Source: Psychroflexus sp041694175 (GTDB taxonomy: Bacteria > Bacteroidota > Bacteroidia > Flavobacteriales > Flavobacteriaceae). Taken from it: a stretch of 64,000 nt of DNA. Shown here piece after piece: positions 36,173-45,515 of this stretch. Both the position numbers and the translations under genes were made by a program. Location: the NCBI GenBank assembly GCA_041694175.1, contig JASMTR010000047.1, positions 11,912-75,911 of the forward strand, read 5' to 3'. The first letter of the stretch is position 1, and every line of letters begins with the position of its first letter. The notes beneath the pieces were generated by a model. That model ran no database searches. It was given only the letters and a program-made list of their open reading frames with translations, and was not told the origin of the DNA.

Positions 36173-38031
36173 AAACGCTTTTGCTCTTCAGCTTGCTTCA
36201 TCATGTTTTGCATTTTTTGAGCAAACTTGCCTTTCTTTTTGGGTTTCTTTTTGTTGGCTTCTATTTTAGCGAGAATTTTCTTTTCATCGATTATGTAGTT
36301 TTTAATCACCAACATGATACCAATGGTAATCAAGTTTGAAATGAAGTAGTAAAGCGATAAACCACTCGCATAATTATTAAAGAAAATCAACATCACGACA
36401 GGAGAAATGTACATGATAATTTTCATATTTGGCATACCGGGTTGAGATGTTTGCATGTTTTGACCAGTAGTCATTGTCATATAGAAAAATATAGCAATAG
36501 AAGCTAAAATCGGAAACAAGCTGACGTGGTCTCCATAAAAAGGTATATAAAACGGCAAGCTTGCTATTGAATCAAAAGACGACAAATCATCTGCCCAAAG
36601 AAAGCTTTTTTGACGTAGTTCAAATGCACTGGGAAAAAATTGAAATAATGCATAAAACACGGGGATTTGAAGTAAAGCTGGCAAACAGCCACTCATTGGA
36701 CTAACGCCTGTTTTGCTATAAAGTGCCATTGTTTCTTGTTGGCGCTTCATGGCATTTTCTTTATACTTTTCATTGATCTCGTTAATTTCCGGGCGTAAAA
36801 CTTTCATTTTAGCCTGAGATAAATAAGATTTATAAAGTACTGGTGACAATACTATTCTAACTACAATAGTCATTAAAATGATGGCTAAACCATAACTTGG
36901 TAACATTCCACTTAAAAACTCAAAAAACGGAATAAAGACATTTTTGTTAATCCATCCAAAAATTCCCCAACCAGTTGGTACAATTTCATCTAAATTTCTA
37001 TCGTATTGTTTTAATACTTTATAATCTGATGGACCGTAGTAAAAGTTCATTGACTCCGCTATCTCACCATTTTTAAATTTTATTGGTATTTGAGACTCAA
37101 AAGATTTGGTGAAAAGTGTATCAACTTCATCATCTTGAACCAAGTTTCGTGAAATCATTTTAGCTTTCTCAAAAGGCTGGTCATTGAGTAAAATACTGGT
37201 AAAGAAATGCTGTTTATAGGCTATCCAATCGACGTCTGCATCTTCTTCTTCAGCAACATCACCTTGTCCTGTGTAGTCATCCTTATCACCTTCATACTGA
37301 TAGACAATTTCGGTATAACGATTTTCGTAAGAAATACTTTTAGCGTGGCGATAGCCTTTTAAAAGCCAATTGATTTTAGGTTGTTCAGAAGAATTTACGA
37401 CTTCTTTTAAACCCTGAGAATAAATGTCAAATTCCAACATGTAATCGTTTGGATTCATTTGGTAGACATATTCAAGATATTGATCCTCAGAAACTTTTAG
37501 TTTCATCGATAAGCGTTGTCCGTTGTCGGTTTCGGTAAGCTCAGGTGTAAAATAATAATCTGTGGTATTGATTAAACGCCCAGACTTATCTTGAAATTGA
37601 ATATTAAAATTAGCATTATTCTCTTTTAAAAGATATATAGGGTCTCCTTTATAGGAATCAAATTGCTTCATTTTAGCTTCCACAACTTGACCGCCTTTGT
37701 TAGAAACTTTAAGCTCAATCACTTCGTTTTCAAGTGTTGTTAAGCTTTCTTCAGCATTAATATTGGCATAGTCAAAACTGCCTTTTAAGCTTTGTTTTTG
37801 GCTATTCCTAATCGAATCGTTTTGTGGAATTTGTGGAGTTTGATTTTTAGAGGCTTGAGTTGTAGTCGAATTTTGTTCAGATTGACTTTGGACTTCTTCA
37901 GTTTGTTTCGTTTCTTCTTTAGGTGGGTTTTCAGACAAATTACTTTGTTGTGTATAAACCATCCAAATGATTAAACCTACAATCAAAACATAACCAATAA
38001 TAGTATTTATATCTACTTTTTTGTTTTCCAT
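36157..38031 (-). CDS. yidC: Membrane protein insertase YidC
   Basis: A 624-residue insertase. The N-terminal helix IIGYVLIVGLIIWMVYTQQ is followed by a Gln/Ser-rich linker and a large periplasmic beta domain (about 80-350). The conserved five-helix Oxa1 core starts at SGMLPSYGLAIILMTIVVRIVLSPVLYKS, where the Arg of the hydrophilic groove sits, and includes MSGCLPALLQIPVFYALF. The tail is Lys-rich (KKKPKKKGKFAQKMQNMMKQ) and may contact ribosomes. It inserts proteins alone or with SecYEG. A weak -7 match, GATTTTTG (38063-38056), with TTG 21 bases further upstream, lies before it. Confidence 0.97.
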   Translation of the reverse strand: MENKKVDINTIIGYVLIVGLIIWMVYTQQSNLSENPPKEETKQTEEVQSQSEQNSTTTQASKNQTPQIPQNDSIRNSQKQSLKGSFDYANINAEESLTTLENEVIELKVSNKGGQVVEAKMKQFDSYKGDPIYLLKENNANFNIQFQDKSGRLINTTDYYFTPELTETDNGQRLSMKLKVSEDQYLEYVYQMNPNDYMLEFDIYSQGLKEVVNSSEQPKINWLLKGYRHAKSISYENRYTEIVYQYEGDKDDYTGQGDVAEEEDADVDWIAYKQHFFTSILLNDQPFEKAKMISRNLVQDDEVDTLFTKSFESQIPIKFKNGEIAESMNFYYGPSDYKVLKQYDRNLDEIVPTGWGIFGWINKNVFIPFFEFLSGMLPSYGLAIILMTIVVRIVLSPVLYKSYLSQAKMKVLRPEINEINEKYKENAMKRQQETMALYSKTGVSPMSGCLPALLQIPVFYALFQFFPSAFELRQKSFLWADDLSSFDSIASLPFYIPFYGDHVSLFPILASIAIFFYMTMTTGQNMQTSQPGMPNMKIIMYISPVVMLIFFNNYASGLSLYYFISNLITIGIMLVIKNYIIDEKKILAKIEANKKKPKKKGKFAQKMQNMMKQAEEQKRLKNKK

Positions 38032-38214
38032 TTCAATTTTTTAATTGACAATTTGCAAAAATCAACAATTTGTTTGAAATAAGTCAATTTTAGTCTTGAA
38101 ATCTTTTAAGGATTGATAATCATCTATACTTTATAAAGCTTTTAGTTTAGGCGATTTTTTTGATTTGATGACATTGTTGACGATTTGATAAATTTATTTT
38201 CAATTTTAAAAAAT

Positions 38215-39207
38215 CTACATATCCAAAATATAAGCAAAAATTAGTGGTGCAACGATGGTAGCGTCACTTTCTATGATAAATTTTGGAGTGTTAATATCTA
38301 ATTTACCCCAAGTGATTTTTTCATTGGGCACTGCACCAGAATAAGAACCATAACTGGTGGTAGAATCTGATATTTGACAAAAATAACTCCAAAAAGGCGT
38401 ATCGGTGCGCTCCAAGTCTTGATATAACATCGGTACTACACAAATGGGAAAATCTCCTGCGATACCACCGCCAATTTGAAAAAATCCAATACCAGATGAC
38501 GCGTCTTTTGCTGTGTTTTTGGTATACCAATCGGCTAAAAACGCCATATACTCTATACCGCTTTTCACAGTGCTGGCTTTTAATTCGCCTTTCATCACAT
38601 ATGAAGCAAAAATATTACCCATAGTACTGTCTTCCCAGCCTGGTACAACAATTGGCAAGTTTTTTTCTGCTGCCGCATACATCCAAGAATCTTTGAGGTC
38701 TATTTCGTAATATTCTTCTAAAGCACCAGAGAGCAACATTTTATACATAAATTCATGAGGAAAATAACGCTCACCTCTGTTTTCAGCTTCTTTCCAAATT
38801 TTAAAAATATGCTTTTGCAATCTTCTAAAAGCTTCATCTTCCGGTATGCAAGTATCGGTAACTCGGTTTAAGCCCTTTTCGAGCAAATCCCATTCCTGTT
38901 GTGGTGTTAAATCGCGATAATCTGGAATGCGTTTATAATGTGAATGCGCCACCAAATTCATAATGTCTTCTTCCAAGTTAGCACCCGTACAGGAAACGAT
39001 GTGAACTTTGTCTTGTCTTATCATCTCGGCAAATATTTTTCCGAGTTCTGCCGTACTCATGGCGCCAGCGAGGGAGACCAACATTTTTGAGCCGCTTTCT
39101 AACTGTTTTTCGTAAGCTTTTGCTGCATCAACTAAACTTGCTGCATTAAAGTGTAAATAGTATTTTTCAATAAATTGTGAAATCTTGCCTTTATTCATCA
39201 TCGTCAT
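38215..39207 (-). CDS. Deoxyhypusine synthase-like protein (probable homospermidine synthase)
   Basis: A 330-residue protein of the deoxyhypusine synthase family. The NAD-site segment SLAGAMSTAELGKIFAEMI, CTGANLEEDIMNLV, the GGGIAGDFPI segment and ITWGKLDINTPKFIIESDATIV are all present. Lys302 in the TWGK motif corresponds to the Lys that carries the aminobutyl group in eukaryotic deoxyhypusine synthase. Bacteria lack eIF5A, so the acceptor is likely a polyamine, giving homospermidine, as in related enzymes. It is the third gene of the operon speA-speB-DHS and overlaps speB by 17 bases. The exact acceptor is inferred. Confidence 0.88.
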   Translation of the reverse strand: MTMMNKGKISQFIEKYYLHFNAASLVDAAKAYEKQLESGSKMLVSLAGAMSTAELGKIFAEMIRQDKVHIVSCTGANLEEDIMNLVAHSHYKRIPDYRDLTPQQEWDLLEKGLNRVTDTCIPEDEAFRRLQKHIFKIWKEAENRGERYFPHEFMYKMLLSGALEEYYEIDLKDSWMYAAAEKNLPIVVPGWEDSTMGNIFASYVMKGELKASTVKSGIEYMAFLADWYTKNTAKDASSGIGFFQIGGGIAGDFPICVVPMLYQDLERTDTPFWSYFCQISDSTTSYGSYSGAVPNEKITWGKLDINTPKFIIESDATIVAPLIFAYILDM

Positions 39208-40069
39208 CTTGATTTTGGATATTAAATTTATAACTCAACATTTTATAGTATAATTTTGCTGCTAAAAAATCAGAGGATTTTTCGTTTGGATTGGGACATA
39301 ATTCCATGATATCAAAACCGACAACATTTTTCTTTTCAAAAATTAATTTTAAAAATTCTAAAGTTTCAAACCACAACAATCCACCAGGCTCAGGTGTTCC
39401 AGTAGAAGGCAAAATTGAGGGGTCAAAAGCGTCTAAATCGAAGGTGATAAAAACATTAGGGGTCATTTGGTCTACAGCGTCTTCTATCCAGTTTTCATCA
39501 TGAATTAAATCATGTGCAAAATAAGTTTGATAGTCATCCATATATTCACGTTCAGAGACGTCCATGGAACGAATGCCAACTTGTATCAAATTACAAGTTT
39601 TACTGGCTTCGTGTACAGCACAAGCATGGTTATAAGATGAGCCCTCGTAGGTAGGTCTCAAGTCAGCATGTGCGTCAATTTGAACCACAGTCAGGTCTTC
39701 ATAACTTTCCTTAAAAGCCCTTATATTACCGATACTTACAGAGTGTTCGCCACCAAAAATCGTCACAAATTTTTCTTGTTTAATGTAATTCTTGACAATC
39801 TTATGCACCATGTTGACCATTTTTTCAGGTGAGCTATTTTCCTTAATAGGCGCAGTAAGATGAATGCCTTGTTTGTATACTTCACTTTGGGTTTCTATGT
39901 CGTATAATTCCATGTTCTCAGAAGCATGCAAAAAAGCTTCTGGGCCTTTGTCTGCACCTTTAACCCAACTGCTGGTACCGTCATAAGGCACAGGAATAAG
40001 CACAATTTTTGAGTTGTCTAAGCGGGCGTATTTATCTGGTATGCCAGCGTAATTTTTTTTATTCATCAT
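39191..40069 (-). CDS. speB: Agmatinase
   Basis: A 292-residue ureohydrolase that converts agmatine to putrescine and urea using two Mn ions. All metal motifs are intact: GGEHS (His109), DAHAD (Asp132, His134, Asp136) and TFDLDAFDPS (near 212). The substrate-loop region, with SSYNHACAVHEA, fits agmatinase better than arginase, and the gene context agrees. It overlaps the arginine decarboxylase gene upstream by 11 bases and the deoxyhypusine synthase-like gene downstream by 17 bases. This gives the second step from arginine to putrescine. Confidence 0.92.
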   Translation of the reverse strand: MMNKKNYAGIPDKYARLDNSKIVLIPVPYDGTSSWVKGADKGPEAFLHASENMELYDIETQSEVYKQGIHLTAPIKENSSPEKMVNMVHKIVKNYIKQEKFVTIFGGEHSVSIGNIRAFKESYEDLTVVQIDAHADLRPTYEGSSYNHACAVHEASKTCNLIQVGIRSMDVSEREYMDDYQTYFAHDLIHDENWIEDAVDQMTPNVFITFDLDAFDPSILPSTGTPEPGGLLWFETLEFLKLIFEKKNVVGFDIMELCPNPNEKSSDFLAAKLYYKMLSYKFNIQNQDDDDE

Positions 40070-41456
40070 ATCCTAAAATTTTGAGTAAGTCTCTGCTTTT
40101 TTGTTGTTCACTAAATAGTTTATGGGTTAAGTTGCCGTTTTTATCACGGTCTATCAATATATGTCTTGGTGAAGGAATTAAACAGTGTTGCAAGCCACCA
40201 AATCCACCAATAGTTTCTTGATAGGCTCCCGTGTTAAAAAATCCAATATATAAGGGTTTTTCTTTTTTGAATTTTGGTAGATAAATACCGTTCAAATGTT
40301 GTTCGCTATTGTAATAATCATCGCTATCGCAAGTTAAACCGCCGAGTAAAACACGTTCGTATTCTTCATTCCACCTATTGATGGGCAACATGATAAAACG
40401 CTTATTGATTGCCCAGGTATCTGGCAATGTGGTAATAAATGAAGAATTAATCATGTTCCATTTTTCACGATCATTTTGTTGTTTTTGATAAAGCACTTCA
40501 TAAATAGCTCCACCGCTTTCACCAACGGTAAAACTACCAAATTCTGTAAAAACATGTGGCACTTCTACGTTTTCTGCATCACATGCCAATTTAATTTGAA
40601 GTAATATTTCCTCAACAATATATTGATAATCAAATTCAAAGCCCAAAGAGTTTTTTATAGGAAAACCACCACCTATATTTAAACTGTCTAAAGTTGGACA
40701 TATTTTTTTAAGTTGGATGTACACTTGCATACATTTGAGCAATTCATTCCAATAATAAGCATTATCTCGAATGCCGGTATTGATAAAAAAATGTAGCATT
40801 TTAAGCTCAACTTTTGGATTGTCTTTAATTTGCTTTTTGTAAAAAGGAATAATATTTTTATAACCAATGCCTAATCTCGATGTATAAAATTCAAATTTTG
40901 GTTCCTCTTCAGAAGCTATTCTAATACCAATTTTGTATTCGTCATTTATCTTTTCGTCTAACAGTCCTATTTCTTCATAATTATCAATTATTGGGATACA
41001 ATTGGTATGACCACTATTGATAAGGTTAGCGATATTTTCAATGTATTGTTCACGTTTAAAGCCATTACAAATCACATAGGTTTTTGGGGTTATTTTGCCA
41101 TCTTTTTTTAATTGATTGACAATATCAATATCAAATGCTGATGAAGTTTCTATATGAATGTCATTTTTTAAGGCTTCGTTTAAAACATATTGAAAATGTG
41201 AGCTTTTAGTGCAGTAGCAATAATGGTATTGTCCCTTATATTGATGTTTTTGTTTCGCATTTGAAAACCAAGCCTTTGCTCGGTTAATATTTTCTGAAAT
41301 TTTAGGGAGGAATGTAAATTTGAGCGGTGCCCCGTATTCTTTAACGAGACGCGTTAAGTCAATATCGTGAAATAAAAGTTGATCATTATTGAGTTTAAAT
41401 TCGTCTTGTGGAAAGTAAAAGGTTTGGTCTATTAAATCTATATATCTGTTTTTCAT
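40059..41456 (-). CDS. speA: Arginine decarboxylase, short form (fold-III PLP enzyme)
   Basis: A 465-residue PLP-dependent decarboxylase. The PLP Lys is in YHYCYCTKSSHFQYV, where fold-III enzymes have YxxKAN or a similar motif. The barrel continues with CNGFKREQYI, LNIGGGFPIKNSLGFEF and, in the C-terminal beta domain, LLGGLTCDSDDYY with the expected Cys-Asp of the active site. At 465 residues it is shorter than classical biosynthetic SpeA (about 630), a known short form in this phylum. It makes agmatine from arginine. It is the first gene of the speA-speB-DHS operon. Diaminopimelate decarboxylase is excluded by the agmatinase linkage and the motif set. Confidence 0.88.
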   Translation of the reverse strand: MKNRYIDLIDQTFYFPQDEFKLNNDQLLFHDIDLTRLVKEYGAPLKFTFLPKISENINRAKAWFSNAKQKHQYKGQYHYCYCTKSSHFQYVLNEALKNDIHIETSSAFDIDIVNQLKKDGKITPKTYVICNGFKREQYIENIANLINSGHTNCIPIIDNYEEIGLLDEKINDEYKIGIRIASEEEPKFEFYTSRLGIGYKNIIPFYKKQIKDNPKVELKMLHFFINTGIRDNAYYWNELLKCMQVYIQLKKICPTLDSLNIGGGFPIKNSLGFEFDYQYIVEEILLQIKLACDAENVEVPHVFTEFGSFTVGESGGAIYEVLYQKQQNDREKWNMINSSFITTLPDTWAINKRFIMLPINRWNEEYERVLLGGLTCDSDDYYNSEQHLNGIYLPKFKKEKPLYIGFFNTGAYQETIGGFGGLQHCLIPSPRHILIDRDKNGNLTHKLFSEQQKSRDLLKILGYDE

Positions 41457-41602
41457 ATAATTAAATCTTTATTTAGGATATTTAAAATTATATCAAAGTA
41501 TAATTATTTTTTATTTTAATTTAAAAAATGAAACAATTTTATTTTGAAATTCTGTTTTCATGAACATAATTAATTAATGAACCACTTTAGTAAATTTAGT
41601 TA

Positions 41603-42055
41603 TTAGAGTTTAGGTAAAAATCTTCCAGTATTATTTTTATAAGATTTATAATCTTCAAACTTATTGATAAGTAGTTGCTCTTCATACTTGGATTTGAAAT
41701 AAAACACAATAATTAAAGCCAAAGAAACACATAATTGGAAAAGTGAACTTTTATATAAACTCCAAGATAGAAAACCTAATATTAATGCAGTGTAAATGGG
41801 ATGACGTATATATTTGAACATTCCAGAAGTAATCAGTTTTGAGTGTGTTTTTGGGCTTGGATAAGGTGATAAATTTTTGTTCAATTTTAAAATACTCGAT
41901 ATAAATATTGCTAAAGCTATTGCCGATAAAAAACCATATATGAAATCAGGTAAAATATTTGGCAAGGTGTAGATTGGAATATCAATAATAAACAGTAGCA
42001 ATAAAAGAAGTTGCAGCCCCACGTAAACAATGTCTTTTACATTTTTTGGTTTCAT
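41603..42055 (-). CDS. Isoprenylcysteine methyltransferase-like membrane protein
   Basis: A 150-residue integral membrane protein with four hydrophobic segments. KLITSGMFKYIRHPIYTALILGFLSW carries the GxYxxxRHPxY signature of the ICMT/PEMT family, in which the Arg-His helps bind S-adenosylmethionine. The C-terminal KYEEQLLINKFEDYKSYKNNTGRFLP matches the family ending. Bacterial members methylate small or lipid substrates that are mostly unknown. The ATG overlaps the stop of the Crp/Fnr regulator by 4 bases, so expression is tied to that gene. Confidence 0.85.
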   Translation of the reverse strand: MKPKNVKDIVYVGLQLLLLLLFIIDIPIYTLPNILPDFIYGFLSAIALAIFISSILKLNKNLSPYPSPKTHSKLITSGMFKYIRHPIYTALILGFLSWSLYKSSLFQLCVSLALIIVFYFKSKYEEQLLINKFEDYKSYKNNTGRFLPKL

Positions 42056-42684
42056 AAGTCTATAACTTCAATGGAATTACGGTGTAATTTAATTTTTGAT
42101 TCAATTTCTAACTTCTTTAAAAGTCTCGAAATTACCACACGAGACGTGTGCATATCGTAAGCGATTTGTTGATGAGTAATTTTCAAAGTTTTACTTTGAT
42201 TGATTTTGGCTTTATCTCTTAAATATTTCATTAAGCGTTCATCCATTTTTAAAAATGCTATGGTATCTAATGTGTCTAACATTTCACTTAATCTACTTTG
42301 ATAACTTTCAAACACAAAATGACGCCATGAGGTATATTTAGCTGTCCATTCTTCCATTTTTTGCACGGGAATCATCAGTAATTGTGTATCGCTTTCAGCT
42401 ATGGCTCGAATTTCACTTTGCGCATTTCCAATACAACAAGTTAAAGTCATAGCGCAAGTGTCACCGCGTTCTAAAAAGTAAAGCAATAGCTCGTCGCCAT
42501 CTTGGTCTTCTCTTAAAACTTTGACAGCACCAGTAATCAAAAGTGGCATCGATTTGAGATAATCTCCTATCTCAATGATGACATCATCTTTTTTAAAAGA
42601 TTTATATATCCCAACTTCATTGATTTCTTCAATGAGTTTGTCTTCAAAAATAAATCCGTATGCATCTTGTAATATCGATTTCAT
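42052..42684 (-). CDS. Crp/Fnr-family transcriptional regulator
   Basis: A 210-residue regulator with an N-terminal cyclic-nucleotide-binding-like beta roll (DVIIEIGDYLKSMPLLITGAVKVLREDQDGDELLLYFLERGD). A long dimer helix and a C-terminal winged helix with ITHQQIAYDMHTSRVVISRLLKKLE follow. The beta roll contains two adjacent Cys (MTLTCCIGNAQ), which could sense redox, although classic Fnr iron-sulfur cysteines are absent. It lies 10 bases after ruvB and overlaps the membrane methyltransferase gene by 4 bases. The effector is unknown. Confidence 0.85.
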   Translation of the reverse strand: MKSILQDAYGFIFEDKLIEEINEVGIYKSFKKDDVIIEIGDYLKSMPLLITGAVKVLREDQDGDELLLYFLERGDTCAMTLTCCIGNAQSEIRAIAESDTQLLMIPVQKMEEWTAKYTSWRHFVFESYQSRLSEMLDTLDTIAFLKMDERLMKYLRDKAKINQSKTLKITHQQIAYDMHTSRVVISRLLKKLEIESKIKLHRNSIEVIDL

Positions 42685-42694
42685 TTTAAGAAAC

Positions 42695-43714
42695 TTAAAA
42701 TAATGAATTGCCCTTTGATGGTATTCTTCCTAAATGCGAAAATGCAAGCTCAGTGACTTGACGTCCTCGTGGCGTTCGATGGATAAAACCTTTTTGAATT
42801 AAAAAAGGTTCATAAACTTCTTCTATGGTTTCAGCATTTTCTGAAACGGCTGTTGCTAAAGTTGATAATCCTACTGGACCGCCTTTAAATTTATCAATAA
42901 TAGTAGTTAAAATTTTGTTGTCCATATCATCTAAACCGTAAGCGTCAACATTTAAAGCTTTAAGCCCATATTTTACAATCTCAATATCAATTTTTCCTGA
43001 ACCTTTAATTTGAGCAAAATCTCTTATTCGTCTTAATAATGCATTTGCTATTCTTGGTGTGCCACGACTTCTTCCCGCAATTTCTATAGCAGCTTTAATG
43101 GAAATTGGCACATTGAGTATGGCTGCACTTCGCTGAATAATATCTGATAGTAATTCTGTGGAGTAATATTCTAAACGATTTGATATTCCAAACCTGGCAC
43201 GCATAGGCGAAGTTAATAATCCAGAGCGTGTTGTGGCTCCAATAAGAGTAAAGGGATTCAAATCGATTTGCACGCTTCTGGCATTTGGACCACTTTCTAT
43301 CATAATATCAATCTTATAGTCTTCCATTGCAGAATACAAGTACTCTTCTATCACTGAGCTCAACCGGTGAATCTCGTCTATAAATAAAACATCACGAGGT
43401 TCTAAATTAGTTAACAACCCTGCTAAATCGCCAGGTTTATCAATTACTGGGCCAGAAGTCACCTTGATGTTTGAATTAAGCTCATTGGCTAATATATGAG
43501 CTAAAGTTGTTTTTCCCAAACCAGGCGGACCGTGAAGTAAAGTGTGATCGAGTGCTTCATTACGTTGATTGGCTGCTTTTACAAAGACATCTAAGTTTTC
43601 TAAAATTTTTTCTTGTCCTGCAAAATCATCAAAACTCAGCGGTCGTAATGCGCGTTCTATATCTTTTTCTTCAGAGGAAAATGATTCGCCAGTTGGATCT
43701 AAATTATCGTTCAT
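42695..43714 (-). CDS. ruvB: Holliday junction branch migration helicase RuvB
   Basis: A 339-residue AAA+ ATPase. Motifs are LLHGPPGLGKTTLAHILANEL (Walker A), LFIDEIHRLSSVIEEYLYSAMEDY (Walker B and beta hairpin), LIGATTRSGLLTSPMRARFG (sensor and Arg finger region) and the C-terminal winged helix ending TPRGRQVTELAFSHLG. The ring motor drives branch migration of Holliday junctions with RuvA. It is the probable first gene of a unit with the Crp/Fnr regulator and the ICMT-like gene. A possible promoter is not clear in the 69-base gap upstream. Confidence 0.97.
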   Translation of the reverse strand: MNDNLDPTGESFSSEEKDIERALRPLSFDDFAGQEKILENLDVFVKAANQRNEALDHTLLHGPPGLGKTTLAHILANELNSNIKVTSGPVIDKPGDLAGLLTNLEPRDVLFIDEIHRLSSVIEEYLYSAMEDYKIDIMIESGPNARSVQIDLNPFTLIGATTRSGLLTSPMRARFGISNRLEYYSTELLSDIIQRSAAILNVPISIKAAIEIAGRSRGTPRIANALLRRIRDFAQIKGSGKIDIEIVKYGLKALNVDAYGLDDMDNKILTTIIDKFKGGPVGLSTLATAVSENAETIEEVYEPFLIQKGFIHRTPRGRQVTELAFSHLGRIPSKGNSLF

Positions 43715-43783
43715 AAACTAACATTAACTTCGGGTAAAGATAATGAAAGCAAAAAAGTAAATCGAATATTATTTAATATTTCA

Positions 43784-44749
43784 TCAACCTCCAAAATCAA
43801 TACTAACTTTCGATGTTAAACCTTCTATCATTTCTTTAGTGATTTGCTCTAAATCAAATTGGTGATTCCAATTCCAATCTTGTTTAGCCGAAGAATCATC
43901 GATGCTTGCTGGCCAAGAATCTGCAATAGCTTGCCTAAAGTCAGGTTGATAATCAATTTCAAATTCTGGAAGATGCTTTTTAATGGATTGGGTTAGCTTT
44001 TTTGGGGTTAAACTTATGGCAGATAAATTATAAGACGAACGAATTTTAATCTGTTCGGTTGGTGCTGACATAATTTGAATTGTGGCCTGAATAGCATCAT
44101 CCATATACATCATTGGTAAGGCCGTATTTTCTTTTAAAAAACAAGTATATTTTTTATGTTTTAAGGCATCGTGAAATATTTCAATGGCGTAATCGGTGGT
44201 GCCGCCGCCAGGTTGAGTTTTATAGCTAATCAATCCAGGATATCTCAAACTTCTTACATCCACACCGTATCTTTTATGATAATAGGCACACCAACGCTCT
44301 CCAGTTTGTTTACTTATGCCGTAAACCGTGGAAGGTTCCATAACTGTTTGTTGTGGCGTATTTTCCTTTGGTGTTGAAGGTCCAAAAACTGCAATGCTTG
44401 AAGGCCAAAATATTTGTTTTATTTTTTGATCCTTGGCTAAGTTTAAAACATTGAATAAAGTATCCATATTGAGTTGCCATCCTTTCATTGGAAATTTTTC
44501 TGCTGTAGCACTTAACATGGCAGCCATCTGATAAACTTGATCGATATCGTAATGCAAAATCACATCTTCTAAAGCTGAAATGTTGGTTGCATCCAAGATT
44601 TCAAAAGGGCCAGAAGCCATCAAATTCTCATCACCTTCTCTTATGTCGCTGGCAATAACTTGATTTATTCCGTGGATTTCTCTTAATTTTAAAGTTAATT
44701 CGCTTCCGATTTGCCCGCAAGCACCAATTATTAATATCTTTGGACTCAT
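43784..44749 (-). CDS. L-threonine 3-dehydrogenase, short-chain (SDR-extended) type
   Basis: About 321 residues from the ATG at 44749 (an ATG at 44761 would add four). The NAD-binding motif is LIIGACGQIGSEL, the catalytic YxxxK is in STVYGISKQTGERWCAYYH, and the substrate-lobe segment RYPGLISYKTQPGGGTTDYAIEIFH is characteristic of the UDP-galactose epimerase-like threonine dehydrogenases of Bacteroidota. It oxidises threonine to 2-amino-3-oxobutyrate, which a CoA ligase then splits to glycine and acetyl-CoA. The ligase gene is not in this window. A divergent gap with an inverted repeat separates it from the lipoprotein gene. Confidence 0.85.
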   Translation of the reverse strand: MSPKILIIGACGQIGSELTLKLREIHGINQVIASDIREGDENLMASGPFEILDATNISALEDVILHYDIDQVYQMAAMLSATAEKFPMKGWQLNMDTLFNVLNLAKDQKIKQIFWPSSIAVFGPSTPKENTPQQTVMEPSTVYGISKQTGERWCAYYHKRYGVDVRSLRYPGLISYKTQPGGGTTDYAIEIFHDALKHKKYTCFLKENTALPMMYMDDAIQATIQIMSAPTEQIKIRSSYNLSAISLTPKKLTQSIKKHLPEFEIDYQPDFRQAIADSWPASIDDSSAKQDWNWNHQFDLEQITKEMIEGLTSKVSIDFGG

Positions 44750-44877
44750 AGTTGACTTCAATTTAAAAATTATGTTTTTAATAATTTTAGAGCTTAAAAA
44801 TAAGTTTTTTTAAATATAATTAATTAAAATTGAAGTTAATTTGATAACTTCTAAATAATTCAATATCTAAAGTCTTG

Positions 44878-45393
44878 ATGAACACAATTTTAAAATTTAT
44901 TTTTTTTGCTTTTACAGGTAGTCTTATTATTGCTTGTCAGAATAAATCTAATTCCAATCAATTCAGTGCCGCCGAAAAAGCCAGAGAAGATAGCTTGCAA
45001 ATAAAGTTAAAATTAAAAAAATATCAAACGACAAAACTTAGTCCACAAGCGGATTCATTAGTCAAATCCTGGCCAATGTATGAAGAATTAAAAATTGAAG
45101 TCAACCGTTTGGAAAATTATACACTCCAAGACGTTATTTCAAATATACCAACGCTTTATAATGTTGTAGATTCTTTACAACAAACCATTCCCAAAGCTGT
45201 AGATACTTTTCCTGTAAAATCTAGAGTTAATGTTTTAAACACTAAAGCTAAACACTTAATGCTTTTGAGTGAAAAACAAAGACCTCAACTTAAGGATATT
45301 AAAAAAATGGCAGAAGAATATCCGTTTGAATTTAATAACTTAAATATTCAACTCAATGAGATTTTTATTGAATTGCCAGAGTTTGAAAACTAA
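44878..45393 (+). CDS. Hypothetical lipoprotein with a helical domain
   Basis: A 171-residue protein with signal and lipobox FTGSLIIACQN (lipidation Cys at 20). The mature part is almost entirely helical and charged, with a predicted coiled coil around residues 60-160 (LKIEVNRLENYTLQDVISNI, AKHLMLLSEKQRPQLKDIKKM). I do not recognise a family. I take the ATG at 44878; the TTG three bases earlier is less likely. TTAATTTG (44836-44843) is a near-match to the -7 box. It is divergent from threonine dehydrogenase. Confidence 0.75.
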   Translation: MNTILKFIFFAFTGSLIIACQNKSNSNQFSAAEKAREDSLQIKLKLKKYQTTKLSPQADSLVKSWPMYEELKIEVNRLENYTLQDVISNIPTLYNVVDSLQQTIPKAVDTFPVKSRVNVLNTKAKHLMLLSEKQRPQLKDIKKMAEEYPFEFNNLNIQLNEIFIELPEFEN

Positions 45394-45515
45394 TGTATAA
45401 GTTTGATATAAAAATAATTGACAAACTATTCTCTATGCGCTTATTTCAACCTTTTGGGTAGTGATAAGCACTTGAATTTACCTCAGTCTGTGGTTTTAAA
45501 TCAAGTTCAAGTTAT

